64,000 bases of DNA from Apostichopus japonicus (GCF_037975245.1 NC_092571.1:2398501-2462500), one strand, 5' to 3'; shown: positions 1 through 12,205, counted from the stretch's first letter. Numbers and translations: made by a program. The notes: a model not told the origin generated them from the sequence alone.

Positions 1-159
1 TTTTATGAATGCTAATTACTCAACCCAAACTTGTTCTTTTAATTTCAAATTAAGTAGCAGAGCACATGTGAATGGCATGTAACGCCATTTGTCCTCGCCA
101 CACAGATGCATCGTACAAATGTTATATTAAGACCATTATTTGTTTTATATTTTCCCATC

Positions 160-330
160 GATTTTTGTGTTGCATCTGAGGAACTAGATTGATGGTCTGT
201 GTGCTAGAATAAGTAGTTCAGCCACTTTCATTGATGGGCCTCACATGTTTAAAGGGTCATATCTCTATACATTACATACTATAGCACTTATTTTTTTTCT
301 TGGACTATAAAATATCAATACTTACTCAAT
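160..330 (+). repeat. Dispersed repeat family R1, copy 1
   Basis: The segment opens with TTTGTGTTGCATCTGAG and carries TAAGTAGTTCAGCCACTTTC about 50 bp later. Both strings recur, diverged, at 2570-2730 and 53838-53995, in the same order and spacing. This shows a dispersed repeat. I cannot name the family, and the boundaries are approximate. Confidence 0.7.
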
Positions 331-441
331 TCTGCAATAAGTCATCCTTTAATTAGTAAGAGATGTTGTTCTAATGTAGAAATATACCTCGCTAATATCG
401 CGACTAAAACCTAATAATAACTAACAATATAACTAACTAAC

Positions 442-450
<9 letters not shown>

Positions 451-486
<36 letters not shown>

Positions 487-499
487 CATATATATATAT

Positions 500-546
<47 letters not shown>
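451..546. repeat. (AT)n microsatellite
   Basis: About 95 bp of alternating A and T, interrupted twice by TAC near 485-505. A T homopolymer follows at 594-612. Confidence 0.95.
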
Positions 547-552
<6 letters not shown>

Positions 553-2569
553 AGTCGCATTTGCTGCTGTTCTTAGCTGACCTGTATGCGGTATTTTTTT
601 TTTTTTTTTTTTGCGTAGTAGGGAAGAATATGAATTATTTATCTATATTGCACGATAAAGCTTATGAATAATGGATGTTTTAAATTGCACAAGGCACAAA
701 CTTCAACATGACACAAATTCTCTCTCAACGACTGCTACTATAACATTTTTTTAGCCTCGGTTACTTTATTTCTGGTTACTTACTTTCACTGGTCGTGACT
801 TGAGTGAACCGGGGCAATGAAATGTGAATAATTTATAATTCTTCCCTCGCTGTACTACGGAAAAAAAGAAGAAGAAAAAAAATCGTGTCCTGGATGGCCT
901 CTGTCTAAAGTGATGGCGCTCTACATAAACAAATATTTTACTCAGGCACAATCTCAGAATGAAAGTAGCAGCTAATTAATGCAAACGATAACTGTTTCAA
1001 CGTCGCCATGCATGCTTGAAGCACAGTCAAAGAAAGTTGTGTGTGAGTGTGTACGTGTGTGAGTGTTTTAAGAAGGAAGGGGTGGGGTTCTTTTTGGTCG
1101 TCGAGGCAGAAGTTGTTTGAGACCATTCCAAAACAAGTCCCTGCTCCAAATGAAGCGAAAAAAAGGGGAAAAAAACGAATATAGAGCTCCATATTGTCCG
1201 TTTTGGAACTGTCAACCTAATCCCCTTACGGACAAGCAAGTCGATTACAAGACAAAACTGATTACTTCCGCATATTTTCAATTAAATCCAACTTTAGTTA
1301 AATTTAACTTTATCTAATGTGAAAATCCTTTTCCTAACCTCTCAGCCGTAATATTACTAGCCTACTTAATTCTTTTTATCTGTTGTATTTCTATATACCA
1401 ATGAAAGGGGGTAAAAAGAAGTTTTCATATTGTCCTTACGGATGTGGTAGGATACTTTTACGAATAGTTTAAACCCAAAAGACGATTTCACGTAACAGTG
1501 AATTTTAGGACCATTTCGATGCTTCCTTGATCCATTTATTAGCTGATTACCTCTTTATGGTCACACCTAATGCCAAGGAGTTTCAATAAGAACCTGCTCA
1601 AGTGGACAGGGGATAGGTAGGGCAAGATACGAAGGCCAATTGCCGAACCCGGTTTCTAAATATTCAGAGTTCAAAGCAAAAAGTCAACATTGTAAATTAA
1701 ATTGATACGATCAGAAGCTATATGTACATTGATAGTTATCCCTAGCAAATTGTACGAATATATAAGCTAATGCTGTGAATTTTTTGAGTTTTTCTTACAG
1801 CGACAGAGAGAAACTTAATAAATAAAGGGATGTCAGGCAGAAGTTAAAATTTCTAGTTTTGATATGCGGTATAGCATCAAGAAGAACCTTTGACTGAGTG
1901 CAAATTATGGTTCGATGTGAATATGACGTTCAGCTTTAAACTATGTGTAATATCTGGAATGCTACTTTTAGGTCATATTAATAATAACATTAGCTACTAT
2001 ATCACCCTAAGTATACTTCATTTGATATATTGTGTTACAAATTTTGAACAACAGTACCACAATGTTTTTCTTATTTTACGTTCATATAAAGACAATAGCA
2101 CCTTGGGAGTCAGTGGATGAAATCTCATATCATTTGTACCATTGTAAATATTTGTTATATTGAGATCTAGCCTCTTATGTGTGTGTTTCTCTTCTGAGAA
2201 TCTGGATTAAAGGGGCCTTTAGACTTCACTTAAGTCATACTATATATCATATATAGTCCCAGAATCAGAAGAAACACATAGAGCCACATGGTAAACGTTT
2301 CTGTAGCTCAGGGTCCAGCTGGGTTCAAAGTATTCACCTTTAAAATATGCTCTGGAGTGCTCCTTTAAGGTTAGACTGAAGATGACACTGTCTCAGTACA
2401 GGGTCTGAATGTTAATGTTAATTCGTTGTAGTAAAATACTCAACTAGCAACTCGACTGTTAACTTCATATAAGCAACTTGGTTGGCATTCAACCTCATTT
2501 GTCCATATTGCTATAAAAAATATATTATTTTAGGCCATGCGTGGAAGTATTTATGTTTTGTTTTCTTGC

Positions 2570-2730
2570 AGTGAATGTTGTGTTGCATCTGAGCCTATAT
2601 ATATCCTGACCTATTATTCTGTCTATAAGACTAGGTAGTTCAACTTTTCATAGATGAGCCTCGGATATTTATAGGGTCATTTCTGAAAACAACTATAAAG
2701 TAGTATAGAAATACAACCTGCACTGATAAC
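2570..2730 (+). repeat. Dispersed repeat family R1, copy 2
   Basis: A diverged copy of the repeat at 160-330. It shares TTGTGTTGCATCTGAG, GGTAGTTCAACTTTTCAT and GAGCCTC in the same order. An A homopolymer lies 130 bp downstream (2859-2879), but whether it belongs to the repeat is unclear. Confidence 0.6.
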
Positions 2731-2858
2731 AGTGTTCTCATATACTACCCACAGCATACTAAAATTAATTCTGTGTCTTAAAGTCGTCTTAATGGCCTGT
2801 CACTATGCTTAGACAAGGTATAGTCCAGTCATATAACGATGAGCTTCAGGGTTAATTC

Positions 2859-2879
2859 AAAAAAAAAAAAAAAAAAAAA
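2859..2879. repeat. Poly(A) tract
   Basis: 21 consecutive A residues. It may be the tail of a retroposed copy or a simple homopolymer; there is no clear body upstream. Confidence 0.9.
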
Positions 2880-5107
2880 GTGGCATTAAAATGCAATCTT
2901 AATCTGCCTTGGATATAGTCTTAATCATGTCAAACGTCGTTTTCCGCCTCACGCTATGCTTTTACAGAATTCAATTTATTAAAATAGAAAGGTCTCTTAC
3001 TTCCGGTTTAAAGTTGCCGTTGCCAATCATTCCTTCCTATTGGCCTATTTAATGTCCTAACATTGCTTATACAGCTAGGCCTTTGTCGGTATAACACACA
3101 CAGACACAAACACACATAAGGTTGCAATGATTCGCTTCATTTTAAGGTGTCTTCGAGTCTTCAAGATTTGTGTCTGATTTTCTGATAACTTGTCTGACTC
3201 GAGTAGAGTCTTTCAAATAACATATTTCTTGTGTGTGGTTTTTGTTGATTTAATGAGTTCATCCATGCAGTTATGAAATATTAAAGTATTGTAATTGACA
3301 GTCAAACTATAAACTTTGTAAACCAAACCAGTGATCCAACGTCGATCGCCACACCCTCTCTTCTCGTCGCCACCTCCAATCCACCCACCCTCTTACCCAC
3401 CCTTACCCTCAACTCACCTGAATAAACTCCAATCCCTTGGGTGACGTTAATTCCACTTCCGTCTCGTAACCTTTCAAAATCCACGATATTTATTGATATC
3501 CAGAAATGACTATTTCTTGTCCTTGATCAATATAGATAATATAACTTTTCTGGCAATTTTCATTTTAATATGATGATTTACCATTATTCTTATGATTTTC
3601 TTGTCTATAGAATTTATTTGGTCATGAATATATACCGGTCTTCCAGAATGACTTGAACAATAGTCAAATGCATTAAATAGTCTCGCTACGTCATATGCTT
3701 ATGAGTATAGTTCTCAATTTGGGTTTTAACGAGAAACAGTTTGACCACATTATACGAATTGCACGTCATTACATTCGTTTCTATATATACTAACCTTAGC
3801 GTGCACATATCATATACATACCCAGATAAGAAATGACAACAGTCCATTCTCACCCTACTGCACGAGCTAAGAATGATTTCGTGTTAGGGATTACAAACGT
3901 TTGTCTCTTGCTTAAAGGGGCCTACTGGGATGATTGACGCAAATGTTATTTGTTGTAACAGTTTTTGTGTATGTACAGCAGCATATGACAACGTGGTTTC
4001 CTTTAAATTATGAGATTTTTAGATTGATAGATTTATCAGATTTGGAGGTTACTCTTTATTGTCACTCTTTCTCTATAACTTTGTTATATATCTTCCAAAA
4101 GTGATACGCCACTTTAAAGTGTATTGTCCTTCCCATATCGGATCGTATACACTGTCGTAACTCTCTCAACTTTGATAACGGATTTAGTCTGTAAACCTGC
4201 AGTAATATGGTCAATATGCTGAGATTCAACACTGTGACTTTTATCAGACTGCAATCCGCGCGGTCCCCAAATTTGCTTGTAACTCCAACGAGTGTTGCAT
4301 GGTGCTCAAGCTGATGTAGAAGCCTTTCTTTTAATACTGCTACCGTTTTTTTAAGTGCATGTTATTGCTGAATTATGACAGATCTTCATTGTCTGAGAAT
4401 AACTTGCAGGGGGTCGGAATGTTATTGAAATTTATACTTTTAACAACTTTTAATAATATGCTAAAATTGAGTACAATATTGATAACTTGGATATCAGTGT
4501 AGCCTCAAATTTTAGAATTATGAATAAAAAAATTCCGATACCACTATTTCAAAAAATTAAATCGTGGGGTTTTCTAATCCTCCCAAAAGTAATTCTCCGA
4601 TATTCGAAAGTTTTAAAAAAGGCCAAGAGAAAAAGATAAACGCTTATTGAGTTTCAACATATATGTTACCATAATTTGCTTTATTAGTGGCAAATTTTGT
4701 GGCAATATTATTAATGGCCTTTTGGAGAAGCTTGCATGATGGTTAATTGTGTTTCATTGTTGACCTCATTGCATCTTCCCCACCGTCTCAATCTTGCTGT
4801 TTTTCTTTCACATAATAACAAAGCTTGCAACCGGCTGTTGATAAGTCAGTGTTGTCAACAGACAGCACCCGAGAAAAGTGAGAACCACTGGGATGGGGTG
4901 TCATGGGGGGGGGGTGGTGTTGCAGAGGTGTATTATCAAGCGCAACGAATAACTGATCTGATTTCAAACACACAACACAAAGTTATCGACATACATTGGT
5001 TAGAGTAGTAAATAAATATAATGTTAACAACAAATGATGTATAGGTGCATTTCAATAACGGAAGATTATGATAATTAATATCTGTTTTTCTTCAAAGTTT
5101 GTTTGCT

Positions 5108-5170
5108 AGTTTGTGAGTTAGTGAGTGAACAAGCTAGTTAGTGAGTGAACAGCTAGTTAGTGAACAAGTT
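5108..5170. repeat. Short tandem repeat, about 21-bp unit
   Basis: About three imperfect copies of a unit containing GTTAGTGAGTGAACAAGCTA. Confidence 0.8.
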
Positions 5171-7105
5171 TAAACCTAGACATTAATAAGGAACAGTTGT
5201 AGACCAGTCACCGAAACAACGCGTTAGTTCATGAAGGCCTATGTTTAATTTTTCTCTCTCTAAAAAAAAAATCGCAAATTTGAGAACTTACATCGACAAT
5301 TGTGGATACGCTTGGCATACCCAATCAACTCAGATTTGAACCGAAGGAATGATGGAGTTGGGTGAGATATTTCAAACATCGTTATTTCATTCCCCGGGTA
5401 CTTGATAGTTTTTTTTCAAACCAACATTTTAAGTAAACAAGGTTGTACAGGACTACATAGTGACCTGTTCTTGAGGAAACTTGTGAAAATTCGCGCCAAT
5501 GGTCTTTTCTTTTGTACTTTCGCAAAGGTCAGGATACCTATCCATTTCTGGGGATCTTAATGAATTGGGGTACAGACGTAAGTATTGACTTATATAATCC
5601 GATTGGTCCAGTCCATTCTTGATTTACCTTAAAGGACAATTGTAGGTACACCATTTGTTTAAGGGGTGGGGGTGCATACCTTTAAAAATAACTGCTATCA
5701 ATCTACACAGGTTTTATTATTTTTATGACGCCTTATTTATTTATTTTTTAGAAATGAAGCTTAAATCGTGAAAGGCTTATCTATAAAAATGGCTGAATTA
5801 GTTAGTCTAGTACACAGACGGCCATACTGGTCAGCTTCCTCAGAAGAAACACAATATATAACATAATTATATGACTTTTATTTCGTCAAATAACATGTTT
5901 TCAATATATTGTGAATGTTAATTGGATGTATGCATGGGTGTTTTAATCAGTCTGTTGGTTACATGAATGAAGATGCAGACTATTTTGGGGGTTGAGATAT
6001 TTTATTGATAATACAATGTATTAAAGTACTTCTTAAGAAAAGTTACCCTGGAAAGAACCTGGACATGATAACCAAACAACCGAACGACTGATCCGCTCTC
6101 AACCCCAGTCCCCTTGCATCGAGACTGTGACTGCGTAATCATCGTCAGGTGTGTATCACGTTTCCCCTCGGAAGGGAACATATACTACACATGAGTTTAG
6201 CCAAAAGGCCGAGAAGCGATCAATGGATTAAAGTTACTATATAGGCCTACACTGACTTTAATCAATTATATAAAGGAGCAATCCAAAAAGTTAACATATC
6301 TTAAAGGTAACTTAATCTGAAACAAAACAGAATAGGCTATAAAAACGGGACGAAACCTCAAATGTCCCTTCTTTGTGGAGTATATACTCGGTACCATTTG
6401 CCAACACCGAAATTCTTCCGAAAGTCGTCCTTCATCAACTTGAGAGACGGGCACCAAATGTTAATCTACCTTTACATGGTAATACGTGTATGTTATAGGA
6501 CTAAGTAGGGCATTAGCTTGAACGACAACCATCATTGGCGAAGTGCGGCAACTTGTCAACGTTTTTATTTATACCTGTTAACAGCCAATGTGGATCACCC
6601 GATTGGGATATATGGTGTTGTGTACCGCGCATATCAATTTCTATGGTACCGCCTCAAATCAAATCGAACCACCATCATCTTTTTGGAAAGAGATGTTTAT
6701 GATAATCAACCTCGTCAAACAGCTTAAAGTAGTCTTGTTAACCTGGGAGGGGGGTGGGGGTGGCGGTATCGCATACAAATTTACTTCTGGTGCTGTCGTG
6801 CAGAATGCAGAACCGTGTAAATGTACGGACCTGGATGTCGTTCATAGATTTTTTGAAGCAAGCTGTTTATAAATAGCGTCATCTATTCAACATTTTTGGC
6901 CATATTGTATTGTTTCAACATATATACACCGTTGGCTTAAGTGTTGGGGTTACATACAAACATACCATTGGTGGTAGGATTCCATATGGATAAGGGAGAG
7001 ATATAACAAGTAATTTTAAGTAAGGGTGATTGTGTATGGAAGGGGCGGGGCAGGGTGGGAGTGGGAGGAAGCTATACGTGGTACTATTGACAGCTTGTAT
7101 ATATC

Positions 7106-7862
7106 CAAGTGCGGCGGAAGCACTTTTAATCTGGAGGGGCACCAACGTCGAAGGGCACTTTGCAGAAATTCGATTGGACTGATGCAGCCTGATATGTAGT
7201 ACCCTTTATAACTCTTATTGTATTATCTTATTTGCGTATACACATCACTCCATCAACGCCCCCCCCCCCCCCCCTCAAGAAAACAATGCATACTAGCACT
7301 GCAATATCTAATGTGCAAATTGGGAAATTGGAAAATCATTATAAAGTCCAAGTCCCTGCACACGCGATCGATACATGCATGAAAGCAAATGAAATATGTC
7401 AAAATACTGAAAGAAAAACAATTTTCTATGTGTTTTTCAATGGTTAAACTGATATTATTATGATCATTATTATTGTAACGACTTTCCGAATAATTCTTAC
7501 CAATTTGGAAGGGTTATAACACGGCAAATGATTGTATGTTACTGGCATGCGATGTATTAACCAACGCATGCCTATATGATATGCACATTAAGATGTTGAA
7601 AGCGCGCGTAGCGCGCGAAAAATTTTGGTAATGTTTTTCGGGCAAGTCGTTACAGCCCCCCCACCCCCCAAAATCAAATTGGGCTCCTACGCCTGTGGTA
7701 GTAAACATTTAAAACTTCCCGAAATATTTCATTCGACGTGGGTTTTGCTTTGTAAACTCTTTATTTATTTAGAAATTTTTATGTAGAAAAAGGGCACATT
7801 TTTAACCTCAGGAAAAGTGGGGGGGCACGTGCCCCCTGTGCCCCCCGGTTCCGCCGCCCTTG
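7106..7862. mobile_element. hAT-type nonautonomous DNA transposon with 8-bp TSD
   Basis: The left end CAAGTGCGGCGGAA and right end TTCCGCCGCCCTTG are inverted repeats matching at 13 of 14 positions. They are flanked on both sides by the identical 8 bp TATATATC (7098-7105 and 7863-7870). An 8-bp target-site duplication with short terminal inverted repeats is typical of the hAT superfamily. The 757-bp body has GGGGCAC/GTGCCCC-rich subterminal sequence and a GCGCGC palindrome near 7600. No transposase frame is intact, so it depended on an enzyme supplied elsewhere. Confidence 0.85.
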
Positions 7863-8781
7863 TATATATCTGAAGTGGCAAATTGATGATGGATTTGGTC
7901 CACTCATTGAATTGACGAAGGTTTCTTGAATCAAAACCAGCATAAACACCAACAGGCAGACCTATCAACCTGTTTGACCCCAAAATAGGGAGAAAAACAT
8001 TTTTCAGGGCCAAAAAATAGGGAGAACAAGGGGAAAATAGGGAGGTTGGTAATTTTCAACTGAAATGATATAAATACTCCTAAAAAAGTATAGTCTACTT
8101 ATGCAATACAGTGAGAGAATCATCCAATCAGTGTTTCTTGTTATAGTTTACCGCAGCTCGCTTCGCTTTCTCCAGGGTTTCTTTAGTAGGCTTCCATTTG
8201 AAATAGGGAAGAGTGGACTCTGGGTACTCCGACTTCATGGCTAGATAGAGTAGATAGAGTCCCATCAAGCTTGAGACTTGACCGACTGTCTGTCTTGTTC
8301 TTGCGAACTACACTGAATAGCCTTTCCAGTTCAGCAGAACTGTGGGGAATTACTAAGCATAGGACTAATTGTTGGCTATTTTCAGAAATGTCGCAAGTGA
8401 TGAAACATTTAAAAACTGGGAGAATAGAATATGAATCCGGGAGGCCGGGATATTCGGGTAAAAACCGGGAGTCTCCCGGTAAAACCGGGAGGGTATATAT
8501 GTACACATTGCAGATTGAACACAACACAAAGCACAAACAATATAGCACTAACAGGACTTTTTAATTTGTTCAAATGACATCTTCAAATTCCAGTATCACA
8601 AAAAAAAAAAAAACAAGTCAAAATGTACCGAACAAACTTACGCCAACTGGGCGATTGTCATGACATCAACTTACGGAAAACACTGCCGGGGTATCAAGAA
8701 CCAGTCCCCCCCCCCTTCTTACATTATTCATTTATTAAGTACCAGATATTATGCAAATGAGAACATTGCTCATCCCATATT
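7863..8781. other. Intergenic segment with a hAT relic
   Basis: This spacer separates two inverted-repeat elements. It holds the degenerate transposase fragment listed next, with GGGAG-rich flanks (7990-8045 and 8430-8490) that probably belong to the same dead element. A possible left end starts at 7957 (CAGACCTATCAACCTG); the matching right end near 8485 is too eroded to claim. Confidence 0.5.
8249..8368 (-). pseudogene. hAT transposase C-terminal relic
   Basis: Read on the minus strand, about 40 residues resemble the C-terminal dimerisation region of hAT-family transposases. They include IPHSSAELERLFSVVRKNKT followed by SRSSLKLDGTLS. The pattern 'IPHS-N/S-A-x-E-R-x-FS-x-V-R-K-N-K-T' with a downstream 'L-DGTL' is familiar from metazoan hAT-like genes. 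The surrounding frame (8183-8548) is only 121 codons, there is no upstream catalytic region or zinc finger, and the tail is unrelated sequence. It is a dead fragment, not an active gene. Confidence 0.65.
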
Positions 8782-9290
8782 CAGAGCTCCCAACTGACCC
8801 GCAATTCGCGGGTTGGACCCGCATTCTAACACCCAAACCCGCTGACCCGCGCAAGCGTCCGAAAAACCCGCATTGTAATTGTCAAGTATACAACAAAAAA
8901 ATTGCATCAAATTTTGACTTAGCAACCATCATTTCTTTAGCATTTAGCATTTAGCATAATAGAGTATAAAACCTCCTTTACAGCATCATTTGAACCTCAA
9001 ATTAGCCTATATTTCTTTTCATTGGGGCAAGCAGCGAACATTTTCATGCCACGGGAAAGAATGAATTATCACCTACTATTCAATTTATTGATGTTACACA
9101 AAAAAATGCATATTTCTCAGAAAATTTTGGGTGACAAAAGCCTTTCTAAGTGCCACCACATGTAGGCATCACCAGGATTCCAAAAAAATTCAAAAGGGGA
9201 GGGGGACACCCCCTCCCCTTATACCCCTCCCCCAGGACGGCGATTCGTGGCATGGACCAGCATTTGCCTTCGAGAGAGTTGGGAGCTATG
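8782..9290. mobile_element. Inverted-repeat DNA element A with 6-bp TSD
   Basis: Left end CAGAGCTCCCAACT and right end AGTTGGGAGCTATG are inverted repeats with one mismatch in 14. Both sides are flanked by CATATT (8776-8781 and 9291-9296), a perfect 6-bp target-site duplication. About 90 bp before the right end lies a GGGGAGGGGGACACCCC module that recurs at the same relative place in element C (48548-49038). The 509-bp body has no coding capacity. The ends are hAT-like but the duplication is shorter than the usual 8 bp. Confidence 0.8.
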
Positions 9291-9296
9291 CATATT

Positions 9297-11029
9297 CCCA
9301 CAGACCTCTCCATATATTGCCACCCAACCCCTTACATGAGCCTACGAAGTGCAGCCTGCCTTCTCCTTCCCCTCTCTTCAGACCTGGTTACTTTGATTAC
9401 TTTGATGACTCAAATGACATAACCAGATGAATTGGTTAGGTCTACTAGTCCATGAACCATGGTTCAAAACTTGTGGGAAAGCCATGCTACAGTTATTAAT
9501 TTGACAATGTTTGCTACAGGTCTATAAACAGAGTAAAATAAATACAATTTCAATACTGCTAAATAAGAGTCTTGAAAAGATCCCTGATATTGTTCATGTT
9601 TGGTCAGAGGTAAATGCATACAACGCGTACATCCATTCAGTAAAATCTACATGATGAGTGAACGGCTAAAATGCATGCATATGTAGTCGTTAGTTTATAA
9701 CACTGACATACCACATTAGCCAACATACAGTAACAAACATAGAAGAAAGTGTTATCAATTAATTAGTGATGGCAATTAATTATTAATTAATAATGGCACA
9801 TACCAGCCATCAAAGTCTTTAGAAAGGATTACAATGATCAAAATATTAATTCGAAATGGTAAATTTGTAACCAAGACAGTACAGTATATATGAATATTTA
9901 TTTTAGCAATTTTCTTTTAACAAAAATCGTGGTATAAAAGTCAGTAGGTGGTAGTCAAATTTGTGCTATTTCTAATAAGTGTAAATAAGTGTCGCATAGA
10001 CTTTCGCTTGCTACTCATTGAAACTTTCAAAAATAACATTGTGTCTGAGGTGGTTGATTTAGTTGGGAAGGGGGGGGGGGGATACTTAGGGTTAAAAACC
10101 TGGCTGTTTTTTTAAAAACCTGTTTTTATATTCTCAGGGATCTAAGAGGGGCTGCTAGCCAGGTATGGCAGTCATCAGTCATTTGGCCCTTAGTTCCTCA
10201 TCATTTTCATCCCTATACATAAAACGTTTAATATGATACACTGAAAAAACTGCCAAATGTCAGAAATACTACAAGAGAAATACGCCCTGTCTTACCCCTG
10301 ACGCTAACCCTAACCCTCTAACAACTAATACCCCTGACTCTAACCCTAACCCTCTAACAACTTTAAGAAGAAAAAGATTACTCCAAATAGAGTTTAAATA
10401 GCAGTGTTGTGTTTGCAGGATTACATATGATATCGCTTAAATTTATGCAAATATAACCAAGCACTTAAATACATATCTGACCCCATTAAGCTGGGGGAAA
10501 AACTTCATTGTGGGGATTGGAACCTTTAGTAACTCTAGGTTATCTATATAACAAACTCTTTCAGTTAATCTGATACGTCATGTTTCATGACAGTCTGTAA
10601 AGTTCTACAACCACAAACTACTGCATAGACCCTACAGTACAACTTTATGCAAAAGACATTTCACACCATTTAAAATCAGTCAAACAGCTAACCTGGCAAG
10701 GTGGGCAATTATAACTTTTTGGTAATAAACTTTTCAAGTTTTTATGGTGCAAAACAGAAAAAAATGTAGCTAAGATAAGATATCACAGTTACTAAAACAC
10801 AACATGCATACAGCATCATAAGGAAACAGTGTCACAGTGACTAGTTTTACATTTTGTAGGTCAAATGTTTACATGATTTAAAAGAAGAACTAAAATTGCA
10901 CTTTCAATTGAGGAGTAGAACTATTACATTCTTAAAGGCTTTCTTTCCGAGGAAGTAAATTTGGAGGAAGAATATATAGTGAGCTACAATGATTACTCTT
11001 CTACCTCAATTCGTTTCAGATGTTTATTA
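9297..11029. other. Intergenic DNA downstream of UBIAD1, probably including its 3' UTR
   Basis: There is no supported coding region. UBIAD1 is transcribed leftward, so part of this stretch is likely its 3' untranslated region. Minus-strand AATAAA hexamers occur at 11023-11028 (2 nt after the stop, so an unlikely signal alone) and 9897-9902. Which is used cannot be decided from sequence. A short CCCTAA-like repeat lies at 10293-10362. Confidence 0.45.
10293..10362. repeat. Two copies of a CCCTAA-containing unit
   Basis: Two near-identical units of about 36 bp, each with CTAACCCTAACCCTCTAACA. The hexamer resembles the metazoan telomere repeat but appears only twice per unit, so this is a small interstitial repeat. 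Confidence 0.75.
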
Positions 11030-12205
11030 TCAGAATCCTGGTAAATATTCTTTACTCGTCAATAGGCAGCTCATGACGTACGTCACTCCAAACAGTAGAT
11101 TCAGCTGCGCTGTTTTATATGGTAATAACTTCAGGTTACCTCTTCTGAATTCTTTCTCCAATTTGAAAGCGACAGTCAACGTCAAAAATGGCAAAAAGAA
11201 GGCTTTGGAAAAGTTCACTCCGAGAACGACGATGATAATGTAAGGTATAAATAGCAGGAAACAGAATAGAATGTAGGATGCCGTTGGTCCGAGCATAATG
11301 GCAACCGTCGTCACGTTCGCAGCCATATCATTTTCAGCATCTCGGCTGTTATTGGCATGCACAATAGCTTCAGTTATAAGCACCACTGGAATTGCATACC
11401 AAAACGGTAATAGTTTCAACAGTCCCGTTTGACAGATGAATGTAAACATCACTGCTACAGGTCCAAACGAAAGTATTATCACAATATCTCCGAACGCATG
11501 GTATTTTAAGCCGATGCCTCCCGTGTAAAGGAATGAGCCCGAAAGGCCACCAAAGAAGACAAGGGCTATGTGTTCAACACTGGCTTTGGACGTCAGACAA
11601 ATGCACAACACCGATGCACAACCTATGGCATAGAGGCATGCACCGAACGATGCAACTTCCTGCGGGGAAAGTTTCTGATCAACCAGCGTTCTATCGTCAC
11701 TTTTCTTGGAATCGATGCCTCTTTTGAAATCGTAATAAGTATTTACCAGATTTCCAGCTCCATGCACCGACAAAATTGCAATGGCGGTGAAAAAGAAGAC
11801 AAAAAGATTGACTTCATTAATCTCCTTGTACCCTAAAGCAGTACCAAGTAATAATGGAATGAGACTTGTGCTAAAGGACCAAGGTCTCAGGGCACTTAAA
11901 TAAGTTCTGGCAACATCTACAGTATTATATTCTTTACTGCATATTTCCAAAGCTTGACCGTCGATACATGAAGTTCTATGGACGTTAGAAATTGATCCAG
12001 ATGGACTCTCTATGCCACAGTTCTCCGAGCTTGGAACACTAGCGGTTATATAGTTATGCTGAAACTTTATCGCGCTACTGATACCTGTACAGGCTGTAGG
12101 CATTGATAAACCATTCAAGTCGGTACTAACGTTAGTACTTATTTGTAACGTTAGGTCCACCTCTGTAGGCCTATCCATGCTGGTAATTTCTTTACTGCCT
12201 TCCAT
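11030..12205 (-). CDS. UBIAD1: UbiA prenyltransferase domain-containing protein 1 (UBIAD1)
   Basis: The encoded protein is 391 residues. It is an integral ER/Golgi membrane prenyltransferase that in vertebrates adds a geranylgeranyl group to menadione to make menaquinone-4 (vitamin K2); a role in coenzyme Q synthesis has also been reported. The conserved domain starts near residue 101 (TYLSALRPWSFSTSL). The first aspartate-rich motif is HGAGNLVNTYYDF with GID and KKSDDRTLVD (residues 148-176). The FGGLSGSFLYTGGIG motif is at 218-232, and the second aspartate-rich motif NNSRDAEND is at 285-293. About eight hydrophobic segments lie between and after these. The first 100 residues are Ser/Thr-rich and not conserved; this leader is about 50 residues longer than in human (338 aa). 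I start at the ATG at 12205 because the earlier codon at 12214 is GTG and an in-frame TAG lies at 12226-12224. The stop TGA is followed directly by TAA. The coding region has no intron, while the human gene has two coding exons. Confidence 0.96.
   Translation of the reverse strand: MEGSKEITSMDRPTEVDLTLQISTNVSTDLNGLSMPTACTGISSAIKFQHNYITASVPSSENCGIESPSGSISNVHRTSCIDGQALEICSKEYNTVDVARTYLSALRPWSFSTSLIPLLLGTALGYKEINEVNLFVFFFTAIAILSVHGAGNLVNTYYDFKRGIDSKKSDDRTLVDQKLSPQEVASFGACLYAIGCASVLCICLTSKASVEHIALVFFGGLSGSFLYTGGIGLKYHAFGDIVIILSFGPVAVMFTFICQTGLLKLLPFWYAIPVVLITEAIVHANNSRDAENDMAANVTTVAIMLGPTASYILFCFLLFIPYIIIVVLGVNFSKAFFLPFLTLTVAFKLEKEFRRGNLKLLPYKTAQLNLLFGVTYVMSCLLTSKEYLPGF

Larger units (their letters stand above)
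1..7105. other. Gene-poor intergenic DNA
   Basis: I see no supported gene here. Open frames are short, lack recognisable domains and do not look spliced together. The stretch holds an AT-dinucleotide tract, T and A homopolymers, a short 21-bp tandem repeat and two copies of a dispersed repeat, listed separately. Distal regulatory elements or noncoding RNA genes cannot be excluded by eye. Confidence 0.6.
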
